Assembly: GCA_029204225.1 (NCBI GenBank)
Contig: CM055099.1
Location: forward strand, 59,122,982-59,186,981
Direction of reading: 5' to 3'
Origin: Diphasiastrum complanatum
Lineage: Eukaryota; Streptophyta; Lycopodiopsida; Lycopodiales; Lycopodiaceae
DNA length: 64,000 bases
Shown: piece after piece, positions 20,733 through 32,455 of the stretch
How the letters are laid out: each line of letters opens with the position of its first letter
How positions within the stretch are numbered: position 1 is the stretch's first letter
Notes under the pieces: model-generated
Seen by the model: only the letters and a program-made list of their open reading frames with translations
Told to the model about the DNA's origin: nothing
Database searches by the model: none
Translations under genes and position numbers: made by a program

Positions 20733-23607
20733 ATGGCAACTCTAAGCGAGAGTGTTCTCAATGAGTCAAGCAAATTGCAAGGAGTCGGCAACTATGTAGT
20801 TTGGAAATTCAAACTAAAAATATTTTGATGGAAAAGGAGTTATGGGAGATCGTGACAGGTGAAGAGACAAGGCCAGTGATTGAAGAAGATCAGCGGGCAT
20901 TTGACAGGAGAAAACAAAAAGCACAAAATGTCATCAACTTATCAGTTAGAGATGCAATTATTCCCTACATTTCGGATTCAAAAGGACCAAAAGAAGCATG
21001 GGATACATTGAAGGCATTGTTCGAGACCACAAAATTTGTGAAGGTTGCATTTTGGGAGAGAGGTTTCCCAAAAGTGGAGCAAGGAGAGCCAGTGGTATCC
21101 TAGATCTTGTCCACAGTGATCTATGTGGACCTATGCAGACTAGATCTCTTAGTGGCTACTATTACTTTATCACCTTTATTGATAATTATATCAGATGCAT
21201 TTGGATTTATTTCATAAGCAAAAATTAGATGCTTTTGCTAAGTTCAGGGAATTCAAGGCATTAGTTGAAAAGCAAACAAGATGTTGCATCAAAACTTTGA
21301 AATCTGATGGAGGTGGTGAGTATATTTTGACAGAATTTATTGATTTCTGCAAAGATCAAGGGATCAAGAGGCAGACTACAACACCTTATTCACCAAACAA
21401 AATGGAGTTGAACGAAAGAACAAATCTATTGTTGAGATGGCTAGGGCGATGCTCAAAAGCAAAGGTCTGCCAAACACCTTCTGGGCAGAAGCTTGTAGCA
21501 TAGCTACGCACATCCTAAATCGGTGTCCTACAAAATCCGTGGATGGTAAGACACCTCATGAAGCTGTTACTGGAAAGAAATCTAATATTTTTCATTTCAG
21601 AGTATTTGGTTGTGATGCTTATGCTCATATTCCTGATGAGAAACGAAGGAAATTGGATGCAAAAGCTATCAAGTGTATTTTTCTTGGATATGATGAGAAG
21701 GCCAAGGCATACAGGATGTATGACACAAATGCACAGAAGCTTGTAATTTCTAGGGATGCTACATTTGACGAGATGGGCCGAGGTGAACAATCTAAAGTAA
21801 TCACTGAACCTTTTGATGAGGGAGCGAAAGTACAGGTCAAGAAGGAAGTGGGTTTTGATATAGAAAATCCATTGGACAAAGGCAAGCCTGATGCTGACAT
21901 TCCCAAGAGAGTACTTGAATGGTACTTATCAGTCACAGATGGTGCAAAGAAGGGAGATACTCCCGAATCTAGTAAGCAGGGAGAGCTTAGAAGATCAAGT
22001 AGAAATCGAAAACCTCCTGCAAGATTAGAGATGAATCTAGCCCTAATGGATTCTGTGCTCAAGGCTCAAGAACCAAAAACTTTCGATAAAGCAAAGGAGC
22101 ACGAGGAGTGGCATGAAGCTATGGAAACAGAAATGGAAGCTATATCAAAAAATAGGACTTGGAACTTGGTTGAGCTACCTGATGGTAAGACGCCTATCAC
22201 TTGCAAATAGATATACAAGATCAAATATGGAGCTGATGGGCAACTCAACAATTACAAAGCATGGTTGGTTGCGAGAGGATTTTAGCAGCAAGAAGGTATT
22301 GATTTTAAGAAAACCTTCGCACCCGTAGCTAAGATGGTAACTATACATTCTGTCATTGCTATTTCTGCTTTCTATGGTTGGAAGATCCAACAAATGGATG
22401 TTAAATCTGCTTTTGTTAATGGAGTGCTGGCTGAAGAGGCGTGCTTAGTGATTTATTGAACCAGGGAGAGAGCACCTTGTTTGTAACTTCAACAAAGCTA
22501 TTTATGGATTGAAGCAAGCACCATGGGCATGGTACTCTTGCATTGATGAACACTTTAAGTGAAGGGGAATGGTAAAGAGTGATGTTGATCCTAATCTTTA
22601 CATTCTAAGACAAGATTCAGATATAGTTTCATTGTGTTGTAAGTGGATGATTTGATTATTACAGGAAGTAATGAGAGCTTAAGTGATGAAATCAAATCAG
22701 ATCTTTCCAATGCTTTTGACATGAGCGATCTAGGATTGACGCACTATTGTCTTGGCATTGAAGTATGGCAAAAGGAAAACGTGGTCTTTCTTACACAAAG
22801 AAAATATGCACGAGATTTGCTTTATAAGTTCAATATGTAGGATTGTAAGCCTTTGAGCTCACCTATGGATGTCAACACAAAGCTTATTGCATATGATGAA
22901 TTTGAGAAAGTTGGTGCTTATTTGTATAGACAGCTGGTGGGTAGTTTAATTTATTTGCACACGCACGACCTGATATTTCTTATGCTATTGGTGTTGTTAG
23001 TCAATTTATGCAAGATCCTAGTCAAACACACTGGAAGTCTGCTGAACGTATTCTCAGATACATTCGAGGGACATTGAATTTTGGTTTGAAGTATGGTCAG
23101 CTTGAAGCGCCAATATTGATAGGATATACAGATGCTGATTGGGTAGGTAATATTGATGACAGAAGGTCTACTAGTGGTCATACATTCGATTATGGTACAG
23201 CTGCAGTTTCATGGAGCAGCAAATAACAACCTACAATAGTCTTATCCTCGACGGAAGCTGAATATCGAACACTCAGCAATGCTGCACAAGAAGCGGTATG
23301 GTTATGAAGATTGCTTGTGGATTTAGGTCAACCGCAGGTGGATGCGACTACTATATCTTGTGACAATCAAAGCTACATTCACCTTGCCAAAAATCCAGTT
23401 TTACATGCTCGAACCAAGCACATCGAAATACATTATCATTTTGTTCGAGAGAAAATTCTTGATGGAGCCATTGATCTTGTTTTCTGTAAATCTGAAGATC
23501 AAGTGGCAGATATTTTTACTAAGTCATTAGGTAGAAGTAAATTTGAAAAGTTTCGTACTCTACTAGGAATAGAAGGATGTAATTTTATCATTGAGGGAGA
23601 GTGTTAG
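20733..23607 (+). pseudogene. Ty1/copia gag-pol pseudogene
   Basis: Gag opens MATLSESVLNESSKLQGVGN and continues in another frame to EAWDTLKALFETT. A deletion then removes the rest of gag and the protease. Integrase follows: CEGC remnant, DLVHSDLCGPMQ, KSDGGGEY and a mutated third block in which NGVVERTN has become [11 protein letters not shown] has QQMDVKSAFVNG, AIYGLKQAPWAWY and VDDLIITGS. RNase H has GYTDADWVGN, SSTEAEYRTLS and the copia tail FVREKILDGAIDLVF. There are many stops, mostly CAG/TGG to stop, and several frameshifts, so it is dead. Order PR-IN-RT-RH identifies Ty1/copia. Confidence 0.95.
23590..23601 (+). other. Polypurine tract
   Basis: ATTGAGGGAGAG directly precedes the TGTTAG start of the 3' LTR; it is the expected plus-strand primer. 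Confidence 0.8.
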
Positions 23608-23838
23608 AAATCAATGATAAACTTCATTGTTACACTTCCTAGTTACTGTTTACGATGTACTTTATTACTAGCTGTAACTAGCCGTAGGCTAATCTAGTAG
23701 TCTACTCCTAGGTTCTCCCTCTCTATCAGGGTTCAAGGTTTATATGTACATTTTACATTCAGTAGGTGTTAGTGTGTGATAGAATGATATTGCGTGTTTT
23801 TCTTTCGTCTCCCTACTTTATTTTTTCTGATTGCCTCT
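23602..23838 (+). mobile_element. 3' LTR of copia element
   Basis: It aligns with 19618-19883 to about 23820. A deletion of roughly 30 bp then leaves only a degraded terminal TTTTTTCTGATTG. No convincing target duplication was found. Confidence 0.88.
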
Positions 23839-24049
23839 TAGATTTGCATTTATGCCTCCCCACATCCATCTAACTTTCGTTCCGATCCCGATTTGGTCAT
23901 GATCCTAGATCACTTCCATTTCTGTTTGATCCGCATCCAGATCCATTATCTGATCAACAAAACACAGAAAAGACCTATAAAAATATCAAAGGAATAAGAA
24001 AATGAAAAAGACCAAAAACATTGTAAAAATAAAAGGCCAAAAATAGCCT

Positions 24050-25630
24050 CACCTTTTTGTTCCATTGTATGCATCTAAGATCTGGTAGGCGATTATCCAC
24101 TCTAGACCTCCCCGATCTTGAGGAACGTATCGATCGAGATACTCCACGAACTGATTGATGCCGAACCACTCTCAATGGATAATCCAAGGCCATTTGTACC
24201 CCATGCAGTCCGGAATTTTTCCAAGATCGACCTTCCGAGGTTTGATGGCAAGGGAGATCCGCGACGCTTTCTTCATATTTACACCCAAGCATGTAGGGCC
24301 TATGGAGATGACAGCTCGCAAGAGCTATTAAAATATTTCAATCTATGCCTAACCGATACTGCAAAAGATTGAAACTTCAATCTTGAGCAGAATGAATGAG
24401 ATGATTGGAATATCTTACAGGCTAAATTCATCATGAGATTCAAAACCACCTGCTTCCTTTCCGATCCATTCCTGCAATTAGGACAAATCCATATGGATAA
24501 GAAAAATGAGTCCCTACAAAACTATATCAAAAGGATCAAATGATTACGCGATGGATGTGACTCTAGTGTCCTGAAATGGCTCATGGCAGGACTAACCAAG
24601 GGAATCAAACAACAAATGAAATGAAGAGACAAATACTTGTCTTTTCAAGCAGCCTGCGCCAATGCCATTAAGAGAGTCGACGATGGTGAAAGCACTAGTT
24701 CAGACTATGATAATTCTGACCAAGAACAAAGACACATAAAGGAACAAAGAGCCAAATGTAAGGATAATCTACACGATGATACTTTCGCCTCTACGTCTAA
24801 TAGCGTCGATACCATTATATCCGCCATAGAGAGGTTGCACACACAAAGCAATGAGCAAATCAAAAAGCCCACCACTAACCTTACCATGGTTGTTGATCAA
24901 AAGCTGAAGGGCTTGCAACCAGGACCTACCTCCACCTATCCAAGGAGAGAATCCACCTAGTGTCCACACTGCTCTGGAAACCCCACATGAAACAAGTGTC
25001 CTTAGTTGAGACAGAGGTTAGAGAAACCTGCACGACATTGCCACATTTGTAATATGAGCAATCACGATACCAATGCATGTTGATACAGCCTCAGGAACCA
25101 AGCAGCCCAAATCTCATCCCGTTGGCACAACGTCAAGGTGCTTTATCCCAACCACCACCTAGATTGTCATCACCACCCATTCCCCCCAGAACCCAGGGCC
25201 TAGTAGTGAGAAATCCGCAACCAGCTGCTCAGCAGTTGAACATGGTCAAAGTGACCAAAGCACCCTACTACCTTGAGGAGGAAGCACATGACTCTGTCCC
25301 AATGCATTTCATAGATGGAGAGAATGGCAACTTGATACCGATCTATGCCAATCAGCTTAGAGATACATGATTTAGAGCTCTCATCAAGTGTTATCGATGT
25401 GGAGAAAATCATAGGATTGCCGAATGCCCTAACAAGCCACAAGGCAATTTTGTACCACTATGTCGTCATTGTAAATACAAACACCCATATCTAACGTGTC
25501 CAATGAGAAAGAAAAAACAAGGAGAGGTGTCTGCCCCTTTACACCTAATGAGTGTGGTAGGAGAGCCCAAGGCATCTACGATGTCGGTATTCATCCAAAC
25601 TAGAGCCCAAAAACGAAAAAAAAAATGAGT
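24050..25630 (+). pseudogene. Ty3/gypsy gag with zinc knuckles, broken by stops
   Basis: One frame reads through 24118-24960 with a few TGG-to-TGA/TAG stops: IDLPRFDGKGDPRRFLHIYT, then the gag core (LTDTAKD, ILQAKFIMRFKTT, LWMAGLTKGI-like). Farther on are CCHC-type knuckles (CHICNMSNHDTNAC and CYRCGENHRIAEC), then a CRHCKYKHPYLTC Cys cluster. The remaining pol is absent. It lies directly after the copia 3' LTR. Confidence 0.8.
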
Positions 25631-25876
25631 CATCCAAGTCCGCCACTACTAGTCCTGCTACTGGATCATCTGGTTCCTTATACGTAGGTGAATACCCTAA
25701 TCTCACAGTTGAGCAAGGTAATTTTAGATGAATGAAGGAGTGAGTGAAAAAAGCTCAAGCCCTATACCAAGCCAGAGAGGTAGCCCAAGAGCATGACCAA
25801 CGTCAGCCCGAAGGCGAGAACGATCAACATCCAACCGCTTCTCCTCGCTCCCTAGTAAATCCGAGATTACTGTAGT

Positions 25877-27190
25877 TCATTCGAGAAACCGGACGGAATG
25901 CACACGAGCATTCTTATCTAGAAGTCCCTCTTCCATAAAGCTGATTCGGTCGATATTCTTCAAGTCCTTGGGTGTGAAAAGGGACTTATGGACTCCTGTT
26001 AACCAGCTTTGGTCAACCCATACTTGGAATTTGCACGTCCAGAGATCGTCAATGAGTGCTGCTCGGTAGTAGACTCGCGCTACTGAAAGCTGATCTTCAA
26101 CTTTCTCCAAGTCTAGCGCTTTATTTGAATCAAAGAATATGGGCGGGAGAAAATTGTCCCATTTCGTTTCAATGCCCATTAAATATTCTAAGTCCCAGGT
26201 GTAAGTGGTTGTCGTGCGGACTGTTGTTGGATCATGACAGTTGACATACTTATTAGAAAAATGGGTGAGAGGCCTTCGGAAATCTACATCCATATTCCAA
26301 CCGTGCTCTGAAGAGATTCTTGGCCAATTGCAGTTTTGGATGGTGATCTGGTCCAGGGGAGTGCCGCATTTCACCCATTTGGATCATCGCGTGCATGGCA
26401 AGAAATGCGCCTTCACCCATAATTGTCGTTGACTAGTCACATAGGCCCGGATGGCTACAAGATCTCGTTTGAACAGGTGTTGGCGCCACTCTAGTTGTGG
26501 TTGGAGGGTGGGAAGTACTTGCAGCTCGTTGTTTTTTATGGTTTGTGCCGAAAAGGATATCTGCCAGCCGCCTCTTGAGGACTCCTGGGGATATTTGACC
26601 AAGAACTCGTTGATTTTCTCCTCCATGGACTTTGGTCGATGGAAAGCACGACTAGACGATATGGATCGCAAGCCACGAGATGTGGAGGCTTGGTGCTCCC
26701 CTTGGCTTTGGCTCGGACCCGTATCCTGGCACAGATCCTGGGCACCTGCATCGGCTACATCTGAGTCTTGATCTTGCGCGGTTGTGGTCCTTCAGCCTAT
26801 TTGCCTTTTTCTTGGCTGGAACTTGTGCTGGCAGGGTCTTTCAAGGGTGGCGGTGGAATCACCACTAGGGCTGGTTGAGGCTGCTGCTCGATGTTTTTCT
26901 AGCAGGCCTTCAAAGCATTTTTAGCCTGTGCCAATTCTTGCATTGCCCCGTGCCGATAATTGTCAAACTCGACCTAGTACTTGGCGAATGTGTCGGTATC
27001 GACCTACACTTGCTTCCTTAGTAGATCCACCTCGGCTTGGCTGAGGGGTCTGTTGGTAGGTGCAGGTTGTGCCAGCCATGCCGTTTTCTCTGCTTGTAAT
27101 GTCGTCACCTCCGCTCTCAAGCGTAGATTTTCTATTTCCAGCACCGTGATTTGTGCTTGGAGAATATACAAGGTCTACTCGCGTGCAAAT
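25877..27190 (-). pseudogene. Unrecognised coding relic with coiled coil and C-terminal domain
   Basis: From about 27180 downward the minus strand encodes a Leu/Glu-rich segment (LQAQITVLEIENLRLRAEV) with clear heptads, then PLSQAEVDLLRKQV, a Pro-rich linker (ALVVIPPPPLKDPASTSSS), and after a frameshift a globular-looking segment (SMEEKINEFLVKYPQESSR onward). A 165-codon open stretch (26374-25877) continues with MGIETKWDNFLPPIFFD and ends NARVHSVRFLE. The few stops are mainly CAG/TGG derived, showing recent coding. I do not recognise the family. It faces the gypsy gag head-on, so it might be an antisense ORF of that element, as known for some Tat-lineage gypsy elements (inference). Confidence 0.55.
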
Positions 27191-28838
27191 CATTGTGTAC
27201 ATCAGTGAGCCAATGATGGATTGAAACGAGTAGTGCTTCATCTCCTCCTTTTCTACCTCAATTTGAGGAGACTGTTTCTTTGATAGCTTTAGTCCAGGGT
27301 CGAGTGGAAAGAGACTGGGTTTGTAGTTGGCCATTCCATATTTTTTTAGCACATTGATGAGATATCACTGCTGACTGATAAAGATCAGTCTGTTGGGTAG
27401 ATCTCGTTGAATTTGGATTTGGAGACAATAGTGGGCTATAATCATCTAGCATTCTTGGGCCAGCATGCATTTTGTATCCTTCATCAAATTCAGATTATTA
27501 CTAAATAAGAGTGTATCATCAAAATAGAGAATGATGATAATGAAGTAATCTGATACAGACTTGAAATAGACATTCGAGTCTGCCAACTTTGGAATAAAAT
27601 CATTCTCTATCATAAATACATTGATCTTCTGAAACCAGGCTCTGGGGGACTGTTTTAGCCTGTAGAGCACCTTGTGAATTCTGCATACAAGGTGCTGTTG
27701 CTTGCCGTTGAGTTCATATCCCTCTGGCTACATCATATAGATTTTCTCTTCGATGGTTCCATTGAGAAAAGCGGTCTGGAAATCCATCTAGTGAATTTTG
27801 AGATCTGTTGTGGCTACAAAGGAGAGGAGTAGGCAGATCAAAACATGTTTGACTATGGGCTGAAGGTTTCTGAATAATCCAGATCTGGAATCTGGGAAAA
27901 GCCTTTGGTGACTAGTCTGGTCTTGTAATGATTTAGCCTTCCTTCAGTGTTGTACTTCGTCTTGAATATCCATTTGCATGGAATTGGGTTTCGGTCCTTT
28001 GGCAGCTCAGTGAGTGTCCACGTTTGATTCTCCAACAAAGAATCAAATTCGGTGTCCATCGCTGATTTTCACTAGTCAACATTAGGAGTAGACATCACCT
28101 CAAAAACGGTGGTCGGTTCATGCACAAAGTAGTAGGCTGGATCATCCATAAATCTGAATGGAGGTTGTCTATACCTATTCGACTTTATGGGTTGACCTTC
28201 AGTCCTGTGATGTGGATTGACTCGTTGAGGTTCTGACTCATTGTCTAAGTCAGCGTCGAGATTCTACAGTTGAATCTCTGGATCGGAATTGACTGGTTGC
28301 TTGATCCCTGAGTCAGATTTATCAGCAGCTTTTCCTTTGTGGTCGATGAACTAGTCTTCCACAAAAATGACGTCTCTACTGGTAAATGCCTTCTCGGTAT
28401 CCAGATTGTAGAGCTTGTATGTCTTGTGCTATGGGAATAGCCAATGAAGATCATTTTTTTGCTCTTGTCATCTAGTTTTCTTCTTAGATCCTCAGGGATC
28501 TGAGCGAAAGCGATGCATCCAGACACTCAAATATGTTTGAGAGATGGTTTTGATCTTGTCCATACCTCATAAGCTGTTTGTCATTCAGGACTTTGGTGAT
28601 GAATCGATTCTGTAAATAGGCAACTGTAGTAACAGCTTTCGCCCATAATTTCTTTGTAAGAGAGCCATGGGCCATCATGCTCTTGGCACTTTCAATGAGT
28701 GTCCTATTCTTTCGCTCAACTACACCATTGGACTGAGGTGAGTAGCTGGTTGTATATTGTTGATGTATCACGTTGGCCTTGCAGAACTCCTTGAATTTTG
28801 TGGAGATGTACTCTCCCCCTCCATCTGTGTGTAGAACC
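27165..28838 (-). pseudogene. Copia element A: integrase end, RT (3' half of coding)
   Basis: Reading downward: integrase DDE end (YSPQSNGVVERKNRTLIE), GCIAFAQIPEDLRRKLDDKS, then RT start (FDSLLENQTWTLTELPKD, CKWIFKTKYNTEGRLNHY), LKQSPRAWFQKI, catalytic ILYFDDTLLFSNN, and the RT end SIIGSLMYTMICTRVDLVY, which is cut at about 27165 by the coiled-coil relic. RNase H and 3' LTR are missing. The upstream half lies beyond the nested element at 32456-33905. Confidence 0.92.
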
Positions 28839-29660
28839 TGTGGAAAAAAGTACAGAAAGGACCAAGAGTGGATCCTAATCTGATCCTCAAGAGGGATTGG
28901 TTGTCAGATTACTTGATCTATCAATCTACTTCAGATTAAGATCAATCTAGATCAATTCTAGACACAAAATCCTAACAAGAACAATCATTAATTGAAGGTA
29001 AGTGTACTTTATGGTTTCACATGTGTGAAACACTGTTTGAGTACGGAATCCAACCTGAAAATCAAGTACACATTGATAGAACCTCAAAACAATCAAAACA
29101 AATGTAGACAAATGGAGAGAATCACTCAAAATTGCTTCTAAAACCAAGATTGGTGTCTCACATTGATTATGGCCAAATGTGGCTCTATATATACAATAAA
29201 CGGGAGCTCATGGTACTGATCATCCCTTTGATCCCACATGTGTGAAGGTGCTTTGTCATATGATGATTCATCATGCAAAATTGACACTTGGACAAAACCT
29301 TCTATTTTGAGCACTTTTGGTCCATTTTTCTTCTATATGGAGATCTACTTGAAAATCTTCTAGAAGTCAAAATTTGTCTACTTCAGCTTATTCCACACAT
29401 GTGAGCTGTCCTTTACACATGGGATGTGACACCTAACCAAAGGATGTGGCTCATGCAATCAATAGATTGATGCCATGTGTCATATGTCTAGAAAACTAGT
29501 TTTTGGATTTTTTTAGCCACTAGAACTTGAATTAAATCATATGTACAACCTATATGATTATGGTACATGACAAGTACACTATTTTCACACGTGGAAACAG
29601 GCTTCATACATGTATACAAGAATTTTGGCCTCTATCAAGCTTATTTTTGCATTTTTCACA
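28839..29660 (-). repeat. 3' LTR of nested element
   Basis: An 822-bp direct repeat of 31623-32455. In plus orientation it starts TGTGGAAAAAAGTAC and ends TTTTTCACA. It lacks an 11-bp segment near 29610 that is present in the other copy. Confidence 0.93.
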
Positions 29661-29676
29661 CTCCTCCTCAAAAATC
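29661..29676 (-). other. Polypurine tract of nested element
   Basis: The minus strand reads TTTTTGAGGAGGAG directly before the TGTGAAAA start of the 3' LTR. Confidence 0.75.
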
Positions 29677-29932
29677 TAGCTTGGTAAATCTAGCTTGATG
29701 GAAAACATGATGATCTTGAACTTGAATCCATGGGCTAAATTGCTCTTTGCTGGTTCAAAAGGTGTGAAGATCAGCCAATGAGCTTGATTTTGATCCGAAA
29801 TCACCATATCCATGATAGTGCTTCTTTGATGTTGACATCTTTGATGAGCTTGAGAGCTTTGCACCATCCTAGCACCTCCAAAATTGATTCCTTCCAATTT
29901 TTATGTAGATGCTTGACTTTGAGGCTTGCTCC

Positions 29933-30451
29933 TTATTCATGTGCATGCTCCTCTTTGATGGAAATCCGAGACCTCCATGTCTCATAATGATCACAACAAG
30001 TATGACCATTCAATATGCACTTCCTGTGATTATCAAGATTACTTATGCTAGAAACATAAGTCCAAAAATCACCACAACTTGGCATGATTTTTCTGATATT
30101 GAAATCAAAAGGTATTTCCATCTCAAAAAGGCTAACTACTTGCTTATGGATATAAGTGTCCACTTTGGATGCTTCACTTATTCTCATAAGAAGTTTACAA
30201 CTTGCCTTTAAGATTGAAAACTTACAATTTTCATCTTTATGAATGAACACATCATTCATGATCTTATTGAAACCAAAAGATCCTACATTATGAAGATATT
30301 TCCATTTCCTTGACTTCATAACTAATGTAAGCTTGCAAGGAAAACATATTTTGCTATCTTTTAAGGCATCACACTCAACTAGTATTGCCTTAATCCACCT
30401 TTGAGATACAAAAATCTCTTCAAAGCAAAATGGTTCTTCATAAGTTGACAT
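29933..30451 (-). CDS. 172-codon open frame inside nested element
   Basis: It opens MSTYEEPFCFEEIFVSQRW, similar in layout to the start of a copia RT domain (EP..FEEA....W..AM..E..AL), and later has LLMRISEASKVDTYIHK. The latter matches, in protein and DNA, the 3' interior of the elements at 54.9 kb and 61.1 kb. It may be a short remnant of a copia pol joined to a family-specific 3' block. Expression is unproven. Confidence 0.4.
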   Translation of the reverse strand: MSTYEEPFCFEEIFVSQRWIKAILVECDALKDSKICFPCKLTLVMKSRKWKYLHNVGSFGFNKIMNDVFIHKDENCKFSILKASCKLLMRISEASKVDTYIHKQVVSLFEMEIPFDFNIRKIMPSCGDFWTYVSSISNLDNHRKCILNGHTCCDHYETWRSRISIKEEHAHE

Positions 30452-31609
30452 GATAGCATAAATGAAACTATTTTCATTTTGTGATTGATGCTTCTTATTC
30501 TTGCGGACTCCTCCTCATTCTAGACATCCAATGGGATCTCAAATTGACCCCCACACTCTCACAAAGAAAGTTGAATAGAACTAATTTGAGTTTCATACAT
30601 ACTATGTCAATTTTTGCTCAATAAATTGAATTCAATCACTCCTATTGGATTCCACCAATTACTCTACTTTTTAAGACTTGGAATGAAATTCAAAATCAAA
30701 AGTTGTGATTTTTCTCACTAAGATATTGTGCTTCAAAGAGCTAATGCCACTTAGAAAGATTTGATCACCTAGGAGAATACAAATTCTCCACCAATAACAA
30801 CACAAAATGAGCTTCTAGATCTTGCCTTCTACAAAGGAAGGAACTCTTAGAAAATTGGATCTCTCTCTACACATTTGCCATAGACACCTTAATGACTCTT
30901 TTCAAACCTCACAAACACTCAAACAAATTGATTAGGATTGAATAATGTGACTTGGATCTCAATCTCTTTTCTAGAACTTTCAATTGAAGCCAATCTATGT
31001 CAAATTCTACAAAAGATTTGCATAGATGCTCTATATGCACTAGAAACTCTCAAAGGTTTCACTTGGAGGACAGATCCAAGGATGTTTTCTAGCAAATTGA
31101 TGTTTCTAAACTTGACCCTATCACTCTTGAACAAATCTAGAGTGATGGTACAATGGATTTCAACCTCTCACCTTGCATATCACTCCTTAATCTATGATTT
31201 TTAGCAAAATCTCTCTCAACTTCAACATGCACTCAAAAAATCAGAGATAATCAATTAATGCACCTAATTCAAGCTCCAAATTTAATTTCTTGGCTGATCT
31301 AATCCAAGAACTAATCAACTGATTAGATTCTCTATAGAAAATGCTTGATTTCGCACCAAAAATCACTCAAATTGGGTATGTGAGTCAAATTCTACAAATT
31401 TTTGAACTTTCTCAGTCAAAACCGGAGCTGTACGGACTCACACGTGTTAAAAGAGTTCCTACAGCCCACAACAAGATTTGGACCAAAAATTTTGAGGATA
31501 GCTATCAAATCCAGCTCGCTACACAAAATTTGACTAGTTTCCAAAAAATTGCTAATTTTGGCTTTGATTTGGATTAACCCTATCAATTTCAACAAAACCT
31601 CTTGTACTA

Positions 31610-31622
31610 GGCTCTGATACCA
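31610..31622 (-). other. Primer-binding site, tRNA-iMet type
   Basis: The plus strand shows GGCTCTGATACCA, so the minus strand has TGGTATCAGAGCC directly after the 5' LTR. Confidence 0.93.
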
Positions 31623-32455
31623 TGTGGAAAAAGTACAAAAAGGACCAAGAGTGGATCCTAATCTGATCCTCAAGAGGGATTGGTTGTCAGATTACTTGAT
31701 CTATCAATCTACTTCAGATTAAGATCAATCTAGATCAATTCTACACACAAAATCCTAACAAGAACAATCATTAATTGAAGGTAAGTGTACTTTATGGTTT
31801 CACATGTGTGAAACACTGTCTGAGTACGGAATCCAACCTGAAAATCAAGTACACATTGATAGAACCTCAAAACAATCAAAACAAATGTAGACAAATGGAG
31901 AGAATCACTCAAAATTGCTTCCAAAACCAAGATTGGTGTCTCACATTGATTATGGCCAAATGTGGCTCTATATATACAATAAGTGGGAGCTCGTGGTATT
32001 GATCATCCCTTTGATCCCACATGTGTGAAGGTGCTTTGTCATATGATGATTCATCATGCAAAACTGACACTTGGACAAAACCTTCTATTTTGAGCACTTT
32101 TGGTCCATTTTTCTTCTATATGGAGATCTACTTGAAAATCTTCTAGAAGTCAAAATTCGTCTACTTCAGCTTATTCCACACATGTGAGCTGTCCTCTACA
32201 CATGGGATGTGACACCTAACCAAAGGATGTGGCTCATGCAATCAATAGATTGATGCCATGTGTCATATGTCTAGAAAACTAGTTTTTGGATTTTTTAGCC
32301 ACTAGAAATTGAATTAAATCATATGTACAACCTATATGATTATGGTACATGACAAGTACACTATTTTCACATGTGGGAACAGGCTCCACACATGTGTAAT
32401 CATCCTATATACAAGATTTTTGGCCTCTACCAAGCTTATTTTTGCATTTTTCACA
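31623..32455 (-). repeat. 5' LTR of nested element
   Basis: An 833-bp partner of 28839-29660. It has a TATA-like TATATATAC on the plus strand near 31970, in the mirror position of 29190. Ends are TG..CA. Confidence 0.93.

Larger units (their letters stand above)
28839..32455 (-). mobile_element. Nested LTR element without complete coding capacity (LARD-like)
   Basis: Two long direct repeats (28839-29660 and 31623-32455) bound a 1962-bp interior. On the minus strand it has LTR start TGTGAAAAATGC and end TTTTTCCACA, primer site next to the 5' LTR, and a purine tract next to the 3' LTR. It interrupts copia element A inside the integrase codons just before LHTDGGGEY. The flanks GAACC / TAACC match in four of five bases, a likely target duplication. 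The LTRs differ at about 2% by eye, so the insertion is young. The interior holds one 172-codon open frame (30451-29933) but no full gag or pol. Confidence 0.92.
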
